Counted from the stretch's first letter, positions 44,767 to 55,887 are shown. The stretch: DNA of 64,000 nucleotides from Sediminimonas qiaohouensis DSM 21189 (GCF_000423645.1 NZ_AUIJ01000001.1:124001-188000), one strand, 5' to 3'. The notes: generated by a model from the sequence alone, not told the origin. Numbers and translations are program-made.

Positions 44767-44801
44767 AAAGACCCGCCAGCGGAATACGTTGGCGGGTCTT
44801 T
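44767..44801. terminator. Bidirectional intrinsic terminator
   Basis: A perfect 12-bp stem (AAAGACCCGCCA / TGGCGGGTCTTT) with an 11-base loop. The A/T ends supply short U-runs in both directions. It lies between the convergent polyamine operon and the amidohydrolase operon. Confidence 0.85.
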
Positions 44802-44829
44802 GACGTTCTGAGTTTGCGCGCGGCCCGGA

Positions 44830-45993
44830 TCAGGCGGCGGGCATGCGTCGCTCGACCACCTCGGCCAGCCAGCTACAGCCGGCCGGGATCGCCTCGTCGT
44901 TGAAGTTGTATTCAGGGTGGTGGACCATCGCGGTGTCACCGTTGCCGATCAGGATATAGGCGCCGGGGCGTTCCTCAAGCATAAACGCGAAATCCTCGCC
45001 GCCCATGACCAGCGGCGCGTCCGAGCAGCTGCCGCTGACATCGCGGGCGACCCCGGCGGCGAACTCGGTTTGTTCTTCGCTGTTGACCATCACCGGGTAG
45101 CCGCGGTGGTAATCCACCTTGGCGGTCCCGCCAAAAGTGGCGGCGGTGCCTTCGCAGATGGCGCGCAGGCGTGTCTCGGCAAGATCGCGCACATCGGGGC
45201 TGAGGGTGCGGACGGTGCCGCGCAGATGCACCCGCTGGGGGATCACGTTGAACGCGGTCGAGGAGGTCTCGAACGCCGTCACGGACACGACGATCTGTTC
45301 GATCGGGTCGGCGTTGCGGCTGGCGATGGTCTGCAGCGCCAGAACGGTGTGACTGGCGATCACGGTGCTGTCGATGGTTTCATGTGGCTTGGCCGCGTGG
45401 CCGCCCTTGCCTTCGATCTCGATATCGAACTGGTCCGTGGCGGCAAAAAAGGCGCCTGGGCGGATCGCAAACTCGCCCACTGGTTTGCCGGGCCAGTTGT
45501 GCATGCCATACACTTCCTGGATGCCCCAACGTTTCATCAGGTCATCGTCGCACATCGCCTTGGCGCCGGCGCCGCCCTCTTCCGCGGGTTGAAAGATCAG
45601 CACGACCGTACCGTCGAAATTGCGTGTCTCGGCAAGGTATTGCGCCGCCCCCAGCAGCATCGCGGTGTGCCCGTCATGGCCGCAGGCATGCATGGCGCCG
45701 TCGGTTTTGCTGGCATAATCAAGGCCGGTCTGTTCGTGGATCGGCAGCGCGTCCATGTCCGCGCGCAGGCCGATGACCTTGCCCGCGCTGTCGGACTTGC
45801 CGTGGATGACGCCCACGACGCCGGTCCTGCCGATGCCGGTGACCACCTCGTCACAACCGAACGCCTGTAGCTTCTCCGCCACGATCCCGGCGGTGCGGTG
45901 CGTTTCATAAAGGATCTCGGGATGTTCGTGAAAATCGCGCCGCCATGCGGTGATATCGGCGTGCAGCTCTGCAAGTCGGTTCTTTACGGGCAT
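44830..45993 (-). CDS. M20D-family amidohydrolase (hippurate hydrolase-like)
   Basis: A 387-aa cytoplasmic metallopeptidase. Metal ligands are seen in MHACGHDGHTAMLLG, followed by LIFQPAEEGGAGAKAM (catalytic glutamates) and the late MGGEDFAFMLEERPGAY. These define the M20D group, which cleaves N-acyl amino acids. A dimerisation domain (IEGKGGHAAKPHETID) sits in the middle. It is the third gene of a leftward operon with an ArgE-like peptidase and a peptide ABC ATPase, so it probably hydrolyses imported acylated amino acids or dipeptides. Confidence 0.88.
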   Translation of the reverse strand: MPVKNRLAELHADITAWRRDFHEHPEILYETHRTAGIVAEKLQAFGCDEVVTGIGRTGVVGVIHGKSDSAGKVIGLRADMDALPIHEQTGLDYASKTDGAMHACGHDGHTAMLLGAAQYLAETRNFDGTVVLIFQPAEEGGAGAKAMCDDDLMKRWGIQEVYGMHNWPGKPVGEFAIRPGAFFAATDQFDIEIEGKGGHAAKPHETIDSTVIASHTVLALQTIASRNADPIEQIVVSVTAFETSSTAFNVIPQRVHLRGTVRTLSPDVRDLAETRLRAICEGTAATFGGTAKVDYHRGYPVMVNSEEQTEFAAGVARDVSGSCSDAPLVMGGEDFAFMLEERPGAYILIGNGDTAMVHHPEYNFNDEAIPAGCSWLAEVVERRMPAA

Positions 45994-46016
45994 GTGTTAT
46001 GTCTCTCTTTCCTGTT

Positions 46017-47183
46017 TCACGCGTCCTGAAGGCGGGTCACGAGCCGGCGCATGAAATCATGGCCTGCGTCGAACTGTTCCTGGGTGATGTATTCATCGGG
46101 TTGATGGGCCTGCGCGATGTCGCCGGGGCCGCACACGGCGGCGGAGTAACCGGCGCGCTGAAACAGGCCGGCCTCGGTGCCGTAGCTGACGACATGGCCG
46201 GCATTGTCGCCGGTGATTGCGCGGACCAGCGCCTCGGCGGCGCCATCGGTTTCTGGCTTGAGGCCCGGAACAAAGAACTTCTGCGAGACCTCGATCCGCG
46301 CCTCGGGGCGGACGGCTTGCATCTGCGTCTCGACGGCGCGGACCTGTTCCATGTAGCGCTCGCGCCATTCATCGGGGTCTTCGCCCGGCACAACGCGGAA
46401 GTCCATGCCGAAGCGGCATTCCTTGGCGGTGATGTTGTGGGCGGTGCCGCCCTCGATCGTGCCGACATGCAGGGTGGTCCAGGGGGGATGGAACATCGCG
46501 GCAAGGTCACTGGGCGTGGCTGCCATGTTCTCGGCGTTGGTCCTGTTGGCCCATTCGATCAGTTTCGCGCCGTACATGATGGCATTGACGCCCTCGTGCA
46601 TGATCGATGAATGCACCTCGAACCCGATGATCCGGGTCCAAAACCCCTGCCCGCCCTTGTGGCCGGTGACCGCCTGCATCATCGACGGCTCGCCCACGAT
46701 CACGGTGCTGGCGGGCGGCAGGCGCTCTTGCATGGCGCGGATCATGGGGGGTGCGCCGACGCATCCGATCTCTTCGTCATAGCTAAGCGCGAGTTGCAGG
46801 GGACGCTTGACGCCGGCGTGGTGCGCCTCGACAAGCGCCCAGATGGCCAGCGCGTCAAAGCCCTTCATGTCGACGCAGCCGCGCCCGAAATACTTGCCGT
46901 CGCGCACGTCCACGGTGAACGGATCGGTTGCCCATGGCTGCCCGTCCACGGGGACCACATCGGTGTGGCCCGACAGGACAACGCCGCCCTCCGTCTCGGG
47001 GCCGGCATGGGCGAACAGCGCGGCCTTTTCATTGTCCTCACTATAGTGGCGATGCGCGGTTATCCCGTGATCGGCGAGATAGCCATCGACCCACTCCACC
47101 AAGGCAAGGTTGCTGTCGCGGCTGACGGTGGGAAAGCTGACCAGCTTCTCCATCAGCTCAAAAGGCGTCAAACGCGCGGTCAT
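46017..47183 (-). CDS. argE: M20A-family deacetylase (acetylornithine deacetylase-like)
   Basis: A 388-aa zinc hydrolase with SGHTDVVPVDGQPW and GRGCVDMKGFDAL (first metal ligands), SYDEEIGCVGAP (catalytic glutamate pair) and GPGDIAQAHQPDEYI (last ligand). The ArgE subgroup fits best. The gene context (peptide transporter, second M20 enzyme) makes a broader N-acyl-amino-acid deacylase or dipeptidase role equally plausible. It is 23 bases upstream of the M20D gene and 11 bases downstream of the ATPase gene. Confidence 0.82.
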   Translation of the reverse strand: MTARLTPFELMEKLVSFPTVSRDSNLALVEWVDGYLADHGITAHRHYSEDNEKAALFAHAGPETEGGVVLSGHTDVVPVDGQPWATDPFTVDVRDGKYFGRGCVDMKGFDALAIWALVEAHHAGVKRPLQLALSYDEEIGCVGAPPMIRAMQERLPPASTVIVGEPSMMQAVTGHKGGQGFWTRIIGFEVHSSIMHEGVNAIMYGAKLIEWANRTNAENMAATPSDLAAMFHPPWTTLHVGTIEGGTAHNITAKECRFGMDFRVVPGEDPDEWRERYMEQVRAVETQMQAVRPEARIEVSQKFFVPGLKPETDGAAEALVRAITGDNAGHVVSYGTEAGLFQRAGYSAAVCGPGDIAQAHQPDEYITQEQFDAGHDFMRRLVTRLQDA

Positions 47184-47194
47184 AAAGGGGCCTT

Positions 47195-49015
47195 TCAGTA
47201 TCCGCTATCGGTGGTCAGGACGAAATGGCCCTTTGAAACCTCCTCGTATTCGGAGGGGGCGGGCTCATAATCCAGCGGATGAATGGGAGACGGAATCGGT
47301 TTGAAGTTCAAGTCCTTTTCCGTCTTACGGCGGCGCGGATCGGCAATTGGTACCGCCTTCATCAAGGCCTGCGTATAGGGGTGGCGGGGGTCCTCGAATA
47401 CCGCGCGGCGCGGACCCATTTCCACGATACGGCCCAAATACATCACGCCGACATCATGGCTGACGCGCTCAACCACGGCCATGTCGTGGCTGATGAACAG
47501 ATAGGACAGGCCCAGCTCGGCCTGCAATTCCATCATCAGGTTCAGAACCTGCGCCTGCACCGACACGTCCAGCGCGCTAACTGATTCGTCAGCGACGATC
47601 AGCTTGGGGTTCAACGCCAGCGCGCGCGCGATCGCCACGCGCTGCCGCTGTCCACCTGACAGCTCATGCGGGAACCGGCGCAGGAAGGTGCGCGGCAGCT
47701 CTACCCGGTCGAACAGCATCTCCACCCGCTTGTTCAGCTCGGCGCCCTTGTAGGTGCCGAAATTCCACATCGGCTCGGCCACCTGATCGGCAAGCTGCAT
47801 CTGCGGATTGAGCGACGCGAACGGGTCCTGAAACACCATCTGCATATCAAGGCGCGCACGGCGCAAGTCGCGGTGACTGAGGCCCATCACATCCAGCCCG
47901 GCCAGATCGATGGTGCCCGACTGCGGCTCGACCAGACGCAGCAGGGATCGCCCCGCGGTGGATTTGCCGCAACCCGACTCGCCCACAAGGCTAAGGGTGC
48001 GGCCCTTGTTGATGGTGAACGAGACATCCTCGACCGCGTGCACTTGCGCCACGGTCCGGCGAAAAAAACCACCCTTGACCGGGAAGCGCGTAGTCAGGTT
48101 GCGCACCTTCAAAAGCGGCTCGGTGGTGCCGGGGATCGGGCGCACGTCCTGCCCGTCGACGCCCAGAAGGCGCATTGGCTCCGGCAGGTCCTTGCCGTTC
48201 ATCTCGCCCAGCTTGGGCACGGCGGACAAAAGCGCCTTGGTGTAGTCATGCTGGGGATTTTCGAAAATTTCCTCGACGGTGCCCTCTTCCACCTTGTTGC
48301 CGCGGAACATCACGACGACACGGTCGGCCATCTGCGCGACCACGGCCATGTCATGGGTAATGAACATCACCGCGGTGCCGGTTTCACGCTTGAGCCGGTC
48401 CATAAGCGCCAGGATCTCGGCCTGGATGGTCACATCAAGCGCGGTGGTCGGCTCGTCCGCGATCAGCAGGCGCGGGCGGCAGGCCATGGCCATGGCGATA
48501 ACAACGCGCTGACGCATGCCGCCGGACAACTCGTGCGGGTATTGCTTGAGCCGCGCCTCCGGCTCGGGAATGCGCACCTCGCGCAACAGATCCAGCGCGC
48601 GCGCCTCGGCGTCCTTGCGGCTCATGCCGCTGTGCACGCGCAGGCCCTCGGTCAACTGTCGGCCCACTGTGAACACCGGATTGAGGGCGGTCATCGGCTC
48701 TTGGAAGATCATGCCGATCTCGTTGCCGCGAATGGTCCGCATCAGGTTTTGCGGCATCTTGGCCAGATCGGTCTCGGTGTCATCCTTGCGGTCAAAAATC
48801 AGGCGCCCACCGGCGATCTTGCCGCCGCCAAACTCGACCAAACGCATCAGCGAAAGGCTGGATACCGATTTGCCGGACCCGGATTCTCCAACGATACAAA
48901 CGGTTTCGCCCGGATTGATCGAAAACGAAACATCCTCGACGCCGACAACTTCGCCATCCTTGGTCTGAAATTCGACCCGCAGATTGCGGATATCGACTAT
49001 CGGCTGATCCAGCAT
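47195..49015 (-). CDS. Dipeptide-type ABC transporter, fused dual ATPase (DppD-DppF)
   Basis: A 606-aa protein joining two complete oligopeptide-type ABC domains. Domain one (residues about 1-270): Walker [15 protein letters not shown], signature LSGGMRQRV, Walker [14 protein letters not shown]. Domain two (from about 300): [38 protein letters not shown] (a serine replaces the usual proline-threonine context). Each ends with the peptide-transporter C-terminal extension ([10 protein letters not shown]... and [13 protein letters not shown]). The start at 49015 has AAGGTGG upstream; a GTG at 49024 would add three residues. It is divergent from the cognate binding-protein gene. Confidence 0.93.
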   Translation of the reverse strand: MLDQPIVDIRNLRVEFQTKDGEVVGVEDVSFSINPGETVCIVGESGSGKSVSSLSLMRLVEFGGGKIAGGRLIFDRKDDTETDLAKMPQNLMRTIRGNEIGMIFQEPMTALNPVFTVGRQLTEGLRVHSGMSRKDAEARALDLLREVRIPEPEARLKQYPHELSGGMRQRVVIAMAMACRPRLLIADEPTTALDVTIQAEILALMDRLKRETGTAVMFITHDMAVVAQMADRVVVMFRGNKVEEGTVEEIFENPQHDYTKALLSAVPKLGEMNGKDLPEPMRLLGVDGQDVRPIPGTTEPLLKVRNLTTRFPVKGGFFRRTVAQVHAVEDVSFTINKGRTLSLVGESGCGKSTAGRSLLRLVEPQSGTIDLAGLDVMGLSHRDLRRARLDMQMVFQDPFASLNPQMQLADQVAEPMWNFGTYKGAELNKRVEMLFDRVELPRTFLRRFPHELSGGQRQRVAIARALALNPKLIVADESVSALDVSVQAQVLNLMMELQAELGLSYLFISHDMAVVERVSHDVGVMYLGRIVEMGPRRAVFEDPRHPYTQALMKAVPIADPRRRKTEKDLNFKPIPSPIHPLDYEPAPSEYEEVSKGHFVLTTDSGY

Positions 49016-49292
49016 CAAGCCCACCTTGTTGTGAAAAACTGTTCAGTTTCGAAGCTACAGACAGCGCGGCGATACTGTCAAACGGCATTCGTAGGGTAAA
49101 CGAGGGGAATCAAGCTTGCTTTTTGCAGCCAGTTTGATTGTGATGAACCCGACCGTGAGGGATGGTCCGGACCCCAAGCACCCGAAAACGGGGCAAGTTC
49201 GTTTGCTTTCCTACCCTTGCGGACCAATGGTGCCAACTCGTGCGCTATTACCAAACAAGAGGCATGAAGATGTGTCCAACAAGGAGGATGAA
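49016..49292. promoter_or_regulatory. Divergent control region of the peptide transporter locus
   Basis: A 277-base gap separates the ATPase/peptidase operon (leftward) from the binding-protein/permease operon (rightward). It carries AAGGTGG (left) and AAGGAGG at 49281-49287 (right) ribosome sites. An open frame from 49116 runs through it in phase with the binding protein but has no coding character. No operator could be defined. Confidence 0.4.
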
Positions 49293-50993
49293 ATGAAAAT
49301 GCGTACCCTATTGCTCGGCGCCGCGGCGGCGTTCGCGATGGCCCCGGCGGCCATGGCTGAACGCGGCAGCGACGGCGAGGTTCGAATCATCTACTGGCAA
49401 GCCCCCTCGATCATGAACCCGTTCCTTTCGGGTGGCACCAAGGACGTGCAGGCCTCGAGCCTGGTGATCGAACCGCTGGCGCGCTTCGATGAAACCGGCA
49501 AGATGGTGCCCTGGCTGGTCGAAGACATCCCGACCGTCGATAACGGCGGCGTGTCCGAGGACCTGAAATCGGTCACCTGGACGATCCGTGACGATGTGAA
49601 ATGGTCGGACGGATCGCAATTCACTTCTGCGGACGTCAAATTCACCGCCGAATACTGCATGAACCCCGACATGGGCTGTGCGCAGCGGACCAAGTTCGAA
49701 GGGGTCGAAAGCGTCGAGGCGCCCGATCCGCAAACCGTGGTGGTCAACTTCGCCAAGCCGACGCCGGTGCCCTACCTGCCGTTCGTCGGCGCGGAAAGCC
49801 CGATCATCCAGAAGGCCCAGTTCGAGGACTGCACCGGCGCCAAGGCGCCCGAATGCACGGAAGAAAACTTCCATCCCGTCGGCACCGGCCCCTTCGTGGT
49901 CACCGATTTCCGTCCCAATGACGTGATCCAGATGGAAGCGAACCAGCACTACCGCGACCCCGACAAGCCGGCCTTTGCGACGGTGACGTTCAAGGGCGGC
50001 GGCGACGCGGCCGCGGCCGGGCGCGCGGTGATGGAAACGGGCGAATACGACTACGCCTGGAACCTCCAACTTGCCCCCGATGTCATCAAGCAGATGGAAG
50101 AAGCCGGCAAGGGCGTTGCGATCAGCGGCTTCGGCACGTTGGTTGAGCGTATCATGGTCAACAACACCAACCCCGACCCCAGCCTGCCCGACGGCGAGCG
50201 CGCGGTCGTGCGCCCGCATCCGGTGCTCAAGGACAAGGCGGTGCGCAAGGCGCTGAGCATGGCGATCGACCGGCCGCTCCTGGTCGAGATTGGCTATGGC
50301 CAGGCCGGCAAGGTGACCTGCAACCTCGTGCCCGCGCCCGAGGCATTCAACTCGGACACGTTCGATTGCAGCACGCAGGATATCGAAGGCGCCAAGGCGC
50401 TTCTGGAAGAGGCCGGATGGGTCGATAGCGACGGCGACGGCGTGCGCGAGAAGGACGGCCTTGAACTGAGCTTTACCTACCAGACCTCGACCAATGCCGT
50501 GCGCCAGGACTTCCAGGCGCTGATCAAGCAGTGGTGGGGCGAGATCGGCGTCGAAACCGAGCTGCGCAACATCGACGCCAGTGTATTCTTCGGCGGCGAC
50601 CCGGGGAGCCCGGACACCTTCCAGAAGTTCTATGCCGACCTGGAGATGTACGCCAACCTGTTCCCCGGAACCGATCCGCAGGCTTATCTGGGCAACTACT
50701 TGTGCGACAAGGCGCCCACCCCCGAAAGCCAGTGGCAGGGCGAAAACGTCAGCCGATTCTGCGACGAGGAATATGACGCGCTGCACGCCAAGCTGACCGA
50801 GACGGCGGGCATTGAAAAGCGCGCCGAGATCGCCAAGCAGCTTAACGATATGCTGATCGAGGCGGGCACGCTTATCCCGCTGGTGCACCGCGGGCGTCTT
50901 TCGGCCAAGTCCAACACGCTGGGCGGTGTCGTGCTCAACACCTGGGACAGCGAGCTGTGGAACGCAGCCGATTGGTACCGCAAGGACATGTAA
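49293..50993 (+). CDS. Peptide ABC transporter substrate-binding protein (SBP family 5)
   Basis: A 566-aa periplasmic protein. The signal peptide MKMRTLLLGAAAAFAMAPAAMA is cleaved before ERGS. Family 5 features are WTIRDDVKWSDGSQFTSADVKFT, HPVGTGPFVVTDFRPND, and VRKALSMAIDRPLLVEIGYG. It binds oligopeptides or similar ligands and delivers them to the permeases encoded next. The ATG at 49293 follows AAGGAGG by five bases, which fixes the start. Four cysteine-containing patches suggest disulfides. A strong hairpin follows before the permease gene. Confidence 0.92.
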   Translation: MKMRTLLLGAAAAFAMAPAAMAERGSDGEVRIIYWQAPSIMNPFLSGGTKDVQASSLVIEPLARFDETGKMVPWLVEDIPTVDNGGVSEDLKSVTWTIRDDVKWSDGSQFTSADVKFTAEYCMNPDMGCAQRTKFEGVESVEAPDPQTVVVNFAKPTPVPYLPFVGAESPIIQKAQFEDCTGAKAPECTEENFHPVGTGPFVVTDFRPNDVIQMEANQHYRDPDKPAFATVTFKGGGDAAAAGRAVMETGEYDYAWNLQLAPDVIKQMEEAGKGVAISGFGTLVERIMVNNTNPDPSLPDGERAVVRPHPVLKDKAVRKALSMAIDRPLLVEIGYGQAGKVTCNLVPAPEAFNSDTFDCSTQDIEGAKALLEEAGWVDSDGDGVREKDGLELSFTYQTSTNAVRQDFQALIKQWWGEIGVETELRNIDASVFFGGDPGSPDTFQKFYADLEMYANLFPGTDPQAYLGNYLCDKAPTPESQWQGENVSRFCDEEYDALHAKLTETAGIEKRAEIAKQLNDMLIEAGTLIPLVHRGRLSAKSNTLGGVVLNTWDSELWNAADWYRKDM

Positions 50994-51003
50994 GCTCGAC
51001 CTC

Positions 51004-51031
51004 CACGCCCCGGCCGCTATGCCGGGGCGTG
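51004..51031 (+). promoter_or_regulatory. Intercistronic stem-loop between binding protein and permease
   Basis: A perfect 11-bp stem (CACGCCCCGGC / GCCGGGGCGTG) with a 6-base loop lies 10 bases after the binding-protein stop and has no U-run. Such stems commonly protect the binding-protein transcript or attenuate downstream genes, giving an excess of binding protein over permease. Confidence 0.6.
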
Positions 51032-51098
51032 TTCCCCCGCGCCCGGTTTGGCCTGTGCCAAGGCATCCGGCGCGGGGCTTTCATACAAAGGCCCGTCA

Positions 51099-52098
<1,000 letters not shown>

Positions 52099-52106
<8 letters not shown>

Positions 52107-53013
52107 ACTGCCTGTCGAACCCGTTCCGGCCAAGGCCCCGCGCAGCAAGCGGCGCGATGTCTGGGATCAGTTCAAGAGCCACAAGGGCGCGCTTCTGGGC
52201 ATGTTCATCTTCGCGGTGATCGTGCTGGGCGTGCTGCTGGGGCCGTACCTGTGGCCGTATGATGCAACCTATATCGACATCCGCGCGCGCAACGAGGGGC
52301 CGAGTTTCGCGCATCCCATGGGCACCGACCAGCTAGGCCGCGATACCATGGCGCGCATGATGGCCGGCGGACAGACCTCGATCTCGGTCGGGGTGACGGC
52401 GATGCTGCTGGCGTTGGTTTTGGGCAGCTTAATCGGCGTCGTTGCCGGCTTTTTCAAGCGGCTGGACGGCCCCCTGATGCGGCTGACAGATCTGTTCCTG
52501 GCGCTGCCGCTGCTGCCATTGCTGCTGGTGATGGTGCTGCTGTTCCGCGAGCCGCTCAGCGCTACGTTCGGGCCGGAAACGGGGATTTTCATCCTGATCG
52601 TGGTGGCCATCGGCATCACCAGCTGGATGCCAACGGCGCGAATCGTGCGGGGCGATGTGCTGGCGCTAAAAGAGCGCGAATTCGTGCTGGCGGCGCGCTC
52701 CATCGGGACGACGAACTTTCGCATGATCACGCGGCACATCCTGCCCAACGTGATGTCGCCGATCATGGTGTCGGCCACACTGGGAATCGCCAACGCGATC
52801 ATCACCGAAAGCGCGCTGTCGTTTCTGGGCCTTGGCTTTCCGCCGGATTTTCCAACATGGGGGCGGCTGTTGTATGACGCGACAAACTACCTGCAGCAAT
52901 ACCCCGAGCGGGTGATCTGGCCCGGCGCGGCAATCTCGCTGACGGTGTTGTCGGTCAACTACCTTGGTGACGGCCTGCGCGATGCGCTGGACCCGCGAAT
53001 TCGCGGACGCTAA
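52099..53013 (+). CDS. Dipeptide-type ABC transporter permease (DppC)
   Basis: A 304-aa protein with a cytoplasmic N-terminus (RSKRRDVWDQFKSHKGALLGMFI), then about six membrane segments. It shows the DppC features HPMGTDQLGRDTMARMMAGGQTS and the coupling loop AARSIGTTNFRMITRHILPNV, and ends NYLGDGLRDALDPRIRGR, the near-universal DppC C-terminus. It is the last gene of the rightward operon. Confidence 0.93.
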
Positions 53014-53042
53014 GGCCAAAAAGAACGGCGCGCCCGGAAACC

Positions 53043-53072
53043 CCGCGCGACCCCGAATTGTGGGTCGCGCGG
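53043..53072. terminator. Stem-loop after dppC
   Basis: A perfect 11-bp GC-rich inverted repeat (CCGCGCGACCC / GGGTCGCGCGG) with an 8-base loop lies 30 bases past the permease stop. There is no U-run, so termination may be factor-dependent. The rest of 53014-53220 contains AT-rich promoter-like sequence for the next gene. Confidence 0.5.
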
Positions 53073-53220
53073 ACGTGGCCGGGTGAAACGCGCGACGTGG
53101 CTTTTACCGCCACTTGGAACATTTTCCCACAATAGCCCGCGCACACCCCATTCACATGACTTGAACGGGCGACATTCCTGCGCCAATTGGAACACAATTC
53201 CAACGCGACGGGAGCGAGTT

Positions 53221-54285
53221 ATGTTTGAGACTTTCGGCTTTGAAACCCTGACGGCGCCGCAAGCGGTGCTGTGGTTCGCGCTTGCCTTGGGGCTGGTGTT
53301 TGGCGCACTGGCACAGATCACGCGGTTCTGCTTGCGCCGCGCCCTCGTTGGCAGCGACCGCCGCGCGGCAGGCGCGGTGTGGCTGACCGCGCTGGCCGTA
53401 GCCGTGGCAGGCACCCAAGGCGCCGTCGCAATGGGATGGATCAGCTTCGCCGGTCACCGCTTCATGGCCTCTGAGCTGCCGATACTGGCGATCGCGGCCG
53501 GGGGGATCTTGTTCGGGGCGGGCATGGTCCTGACGCGGGGCTGCGTGTCGCGCCTGACGGTTCTGGGCGGCTCGGGCAACCTGCGGGCGCTGCTGGTGCT
53601 GGTGGTGTTCGCGATCACCGCGCATGCCACGCTCAAGGGGGTTCTGGCGCCGGTGCGCACCACCCTTGGCAGCGTGACTGTCCCGCTGGGGGACGCCGCC
53701 GCCCTGCCCGGTAATCCGTGGCTGTGGGCGGGCCTTCTGGTGGCTGCTGCGCTGCTGGTTGCCTACCGCGCGGGCGCGGGACGCGGGATGCTGGCGCTGG
53801 CCGCCGTGATCGGGGCGCTGGTGCCGCTGGCGTGGGTTGGCACGGGTTTCATCCTGTATGACGACTTCGACCCGATCGCGATGCAAAGCCTGTCTTTCAC
53901 CTCGCCCTCGGCGGACACGATGTTCTGGCTGCTTGCCTCCACCTCGATCCCGGCCGGGTTCGGCGCGGGGCTGATCGGCGGCGTTCTGGGCGGCGCGTTC
54001 CTTGCCGCCGCAGCGCGGGGCGAGTTCCAATGGCAAAGCTTTGAAAGCCCGCGCCAGACCGGCCGTTACCTGGGCGGTGCGGTCTTGATGGGCGTGGGCG
54101 GTGTTCTGGCCGGGGGCTGCACCGTGGGTGCGGGCCTGTCAGGGGTTCCGACGCTGTCGGTCGCGGCCATTCTCGCGCTGTCGTCGATCGCGGCGGGGGC
54201 GCTCGCGACGCGCGCGGCGCTTAATGAATCCGGGCGTGTATCCGGCGGATCAGCCACCACACCAGCAACACAACCGGCAGAGTAA
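53221..54285 (+). CDS. YeeE/YedE (DUF395) family membrane protein
   Basis: A 354-aa protein with about nine membrane segments. Two repeated signatures mark the family: GALAQITRFCLRRAL with AGMVLTRGCVSRLTVLGGSGNLRAL in the first half, and GVLAGGCTVGAGLSGVPTLSVAAI in the second. The conserved cysteines (FCLRR, RGCVSR, GGCTVG) are those that relay thiosulfate in the characterised YeeE. A sulfur-compound transport role is likely, but the ligand is unknown. The start at 53221 (MFETFGFETLT) follows GGGAGCG; the frame opens earlier at 53083 without support. Its last 65 bases overlap the convergent DUF3422 gene. Confidence 0.82.
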   Translation: MFETFGFETLTAPQAVLWFALALGLVFGALAQITRFCLRRALVGSDRRAAGAVWLTALAVAVAGTQGAVAMGWISFAGHRFMASELPILAIAAGGILFGAGMVLTRGCVSRLTVLGGSGNLRALLVLVVFAITAHATLKGVLAPVRTTLGSVTVPLGDAAALPGNPWLWAGLLVAAALLVAYRAGAGRGMLALAAVIGALVPLAWVGTGFILYDDFDPIAMQSLSFTSPSADTMFWLLASTSIPAGFGAGLIGGVLGGAFLAAAARGEFQWQSFESPRQTGRYLGGAVLMGVGGVLAGGCTVGAGLSGVPTLSVAAILALSSIAAGALATRAALNESGRVSGGSATTPATQPAE

Positions 54286-55501
54286 GCATCGCCGTCAGCT
54301 CGCCCTTGGCGAGGCCGACAAGCTTGGCAAACGGGCTGGCGGCATAGGCCGCCAGCGACACGCCGTAATAGCTGATTGCCACCACGCTCAGGCCCTCGAC
54401 CGTGCGCTGCAGCCGCAATTGCGCCTCGGCGCGACGGTTCATCCCTTCCAGCAGCTTCTGGTTCTGGGCCGATCGATCCACGTCCACCGAGGTCCGCAGC
54501 AACTCGCCCGCGCGCATCGCACGGTCGGCCAGCGTATCAAGGCGCCTTTGGGTTGCCTTGACGGTGCGCATGGCCGGGTCATAGCGGCGCATCATGAACT
54601 CGTTGAACGTCTGGCGCCCCTCAAATCGCTGCTCGCGCAACACCGCGATACGCTGGTGCACGATCGCCTCGTAGGCGGCGGTCGCGCCAAACCGGAACGA
54701 GGTGCGCGCAACCGTGTTTTCCAACTCGGCCGAGATCGCCAGCAACCCGGCAAGCGTCTCCTCGGCGGGGTGATCGCCATGGGTCATCCTGTCCATCAGC
54801 CCGGTCAGGCGGCAATCAAGCGCGCCCATGCGCGGTGACATGTCCTTGACCTTGGCAAAGCCCAGCATCGACATCGTCTTGTATGTCTCGATCTCGCACA
54901 GGCGCTGCACCACGCGGCCGACGCGGCGGCTGCCGGTGCCGGGGGCGACAAAGACCGCGACGCGCTGATGCCCGGCAGAATCGATGCGAAAATCGGCGGC
55001 CACGACCGCCGCATCGTCCAGGACCCGGCTCACGGCCAGGCTTTCAGGCACGAACCACTCGCGCACCCGCTCCATCACGGTATCCTTGTCGTGTAGCGGC
55101 TCGATCCGCATCAGGGCCGAGGTCATCCGCACCCCCGGCATCTGCGCCAGCCAATCCCTGGGAAACACCTCGAAATCGGCGGGGTCGAAGGCGCGATCGC
55201 TCAGCTTGTCGGAAAACACCGTGTAGGTGACGAACTCGGTATGACTTTCCCATTTCAGACGGAAGCGCCCGATCTGGCCGAAATAATGCGTCGCCCCCGG
55301 CTGCGGGTGCGGCGCGCCGTGGCGATCCAGCAGGGCAATCAGGTGATCCATGTCGGCGTTGCGGTCGCGGCCAGCGGCCCCGTCGGCACGTTTGACAGCC
55401 AGGAAAACGGCGCTGCATGGCACATCCAACGAAGGAAACGGCCGCGCATGCAACTCGTTCGCCAGCTCGTAGCGGAGGGGATGATCTTGAATGGGCGGCA
55501 T
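54221..55501 (-). CDS. DUF3422 family protein, membrane-anchored
   Basis: A 426-aa protein starting PPIQDHPLRYELANELHARPFPSL, the DUF3422 opening, with the core VTYTVFSDKLSDRAFDPADFEVFPRDWL and VQRLCEIETYKTMSMLGFAKVKDMSPRM. The C-terminal quarter is helical/coiled-coil (TQRRLDTLADRAMRAGELLRTSVDV) and ends in two membrane segments (VVAISYYGVSLAAYA, MLTLPVVLLVWWLI) with a basic tail. The function is unknown; the layout suggests a large cytoplasmic domain held at the inner membrane. The start at 55501 is chosen by family similarity. Confidence 0.8.
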   Translation of the reverse strand: MPPIQDHPLRYELANELHARPFPSLDVPCSAVFLAVKRADGAAGRDRNADMDHLIALLDRHGAPHPQPGATHYFGQIGRFRLKWESHTEFVTYTVFSDKLSDRAFDPADFEVFPRDWLAQMPGVRMTSALMRIEPLHDKDTVMERVREWFVPESLAVSRVLDDAAVVAADFRIDSAGHQRVAVFVAPGTGSRRVGRVVQRLCEIETYKTMSMLGFAKVKDMSPRMGALDCRLTGLMDRMTHGDHPAEETLAGLLAISAELENTVARTSFRFGATAAYEAIVHQRIAVLREQRFEGRQTFNEFMMRRYDPAMRTVKATQRRLDTLADRAMRAGELLRTSVDVDRSAQNQKLLEGMNRRAEAQLRLQRTVEGLSVVAISYYGVSLAAYAASPFAKLVGLAKGELTAMLTLPVVLLVWWLIRRIHARIH

Positions 55502-55887
55502 GGCGCGATCCGGCTGTACAGCAACAATGGTGCGCCAGCTATATCGCGCCCCGACCACAAAGGAAAGTAAAGTGTTTTGTTTCAGAAGGTTACAGAACAC
55601 GGTCGTATACCGTAGCGCGGCGACGGCCCGAATGGGGTGCTCCACTTACCGGATGCAGGCGGCTTGGCTCCCTTCGCGGCCCTCGCTTTCAACGCAACAT
55701 GAGCCGGGCGTGCGCCTGCCCGTGGGGTGGCGCAACAACGACTGAGCGGGGCGCTTTATCCCGGCAAAACACCTCCGACAGTTCAATGGCAGTTCACCGC
55801 ACCCAAAGCGCCAGCCCGCCCGAACGGGCAGGCGCTCGCCCGGCGCCTGACGGCGCTATTCGGGCGATCCGGGACCATAACGCGCGA
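55502..55887. other. Intergenic region between DUF3422 and aldehyde dehydrogenase genes
   Basis: 386 bases with no supported gene. The left part must hold the DUF3422 promoter. The right part holds the terminator hairpin of the leftward catabolic operon. Open frames crossing it are short and lack coding character. Confidence 0.6.
55807..55836 (-). terminator. Hairpin ending the flavin-monooxygenase operon
   Basis: The arms AGCGCCAGCCCG and CGGGCAGGCGCT pair over 11 of 12 positions around a 6-base loop, 51 bases beyond the aldehyde dehydrogenase stop. On the minus strand it is followed by a short TTT. It is a probable transcript end. Confidence 0.55.

Noticed and set aside
44767-44801. Palindrome as a regulatory operator
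   Set aside because: Location between convergent genes, perfect stem and U-rich ends fit a bidirectional terminator better.
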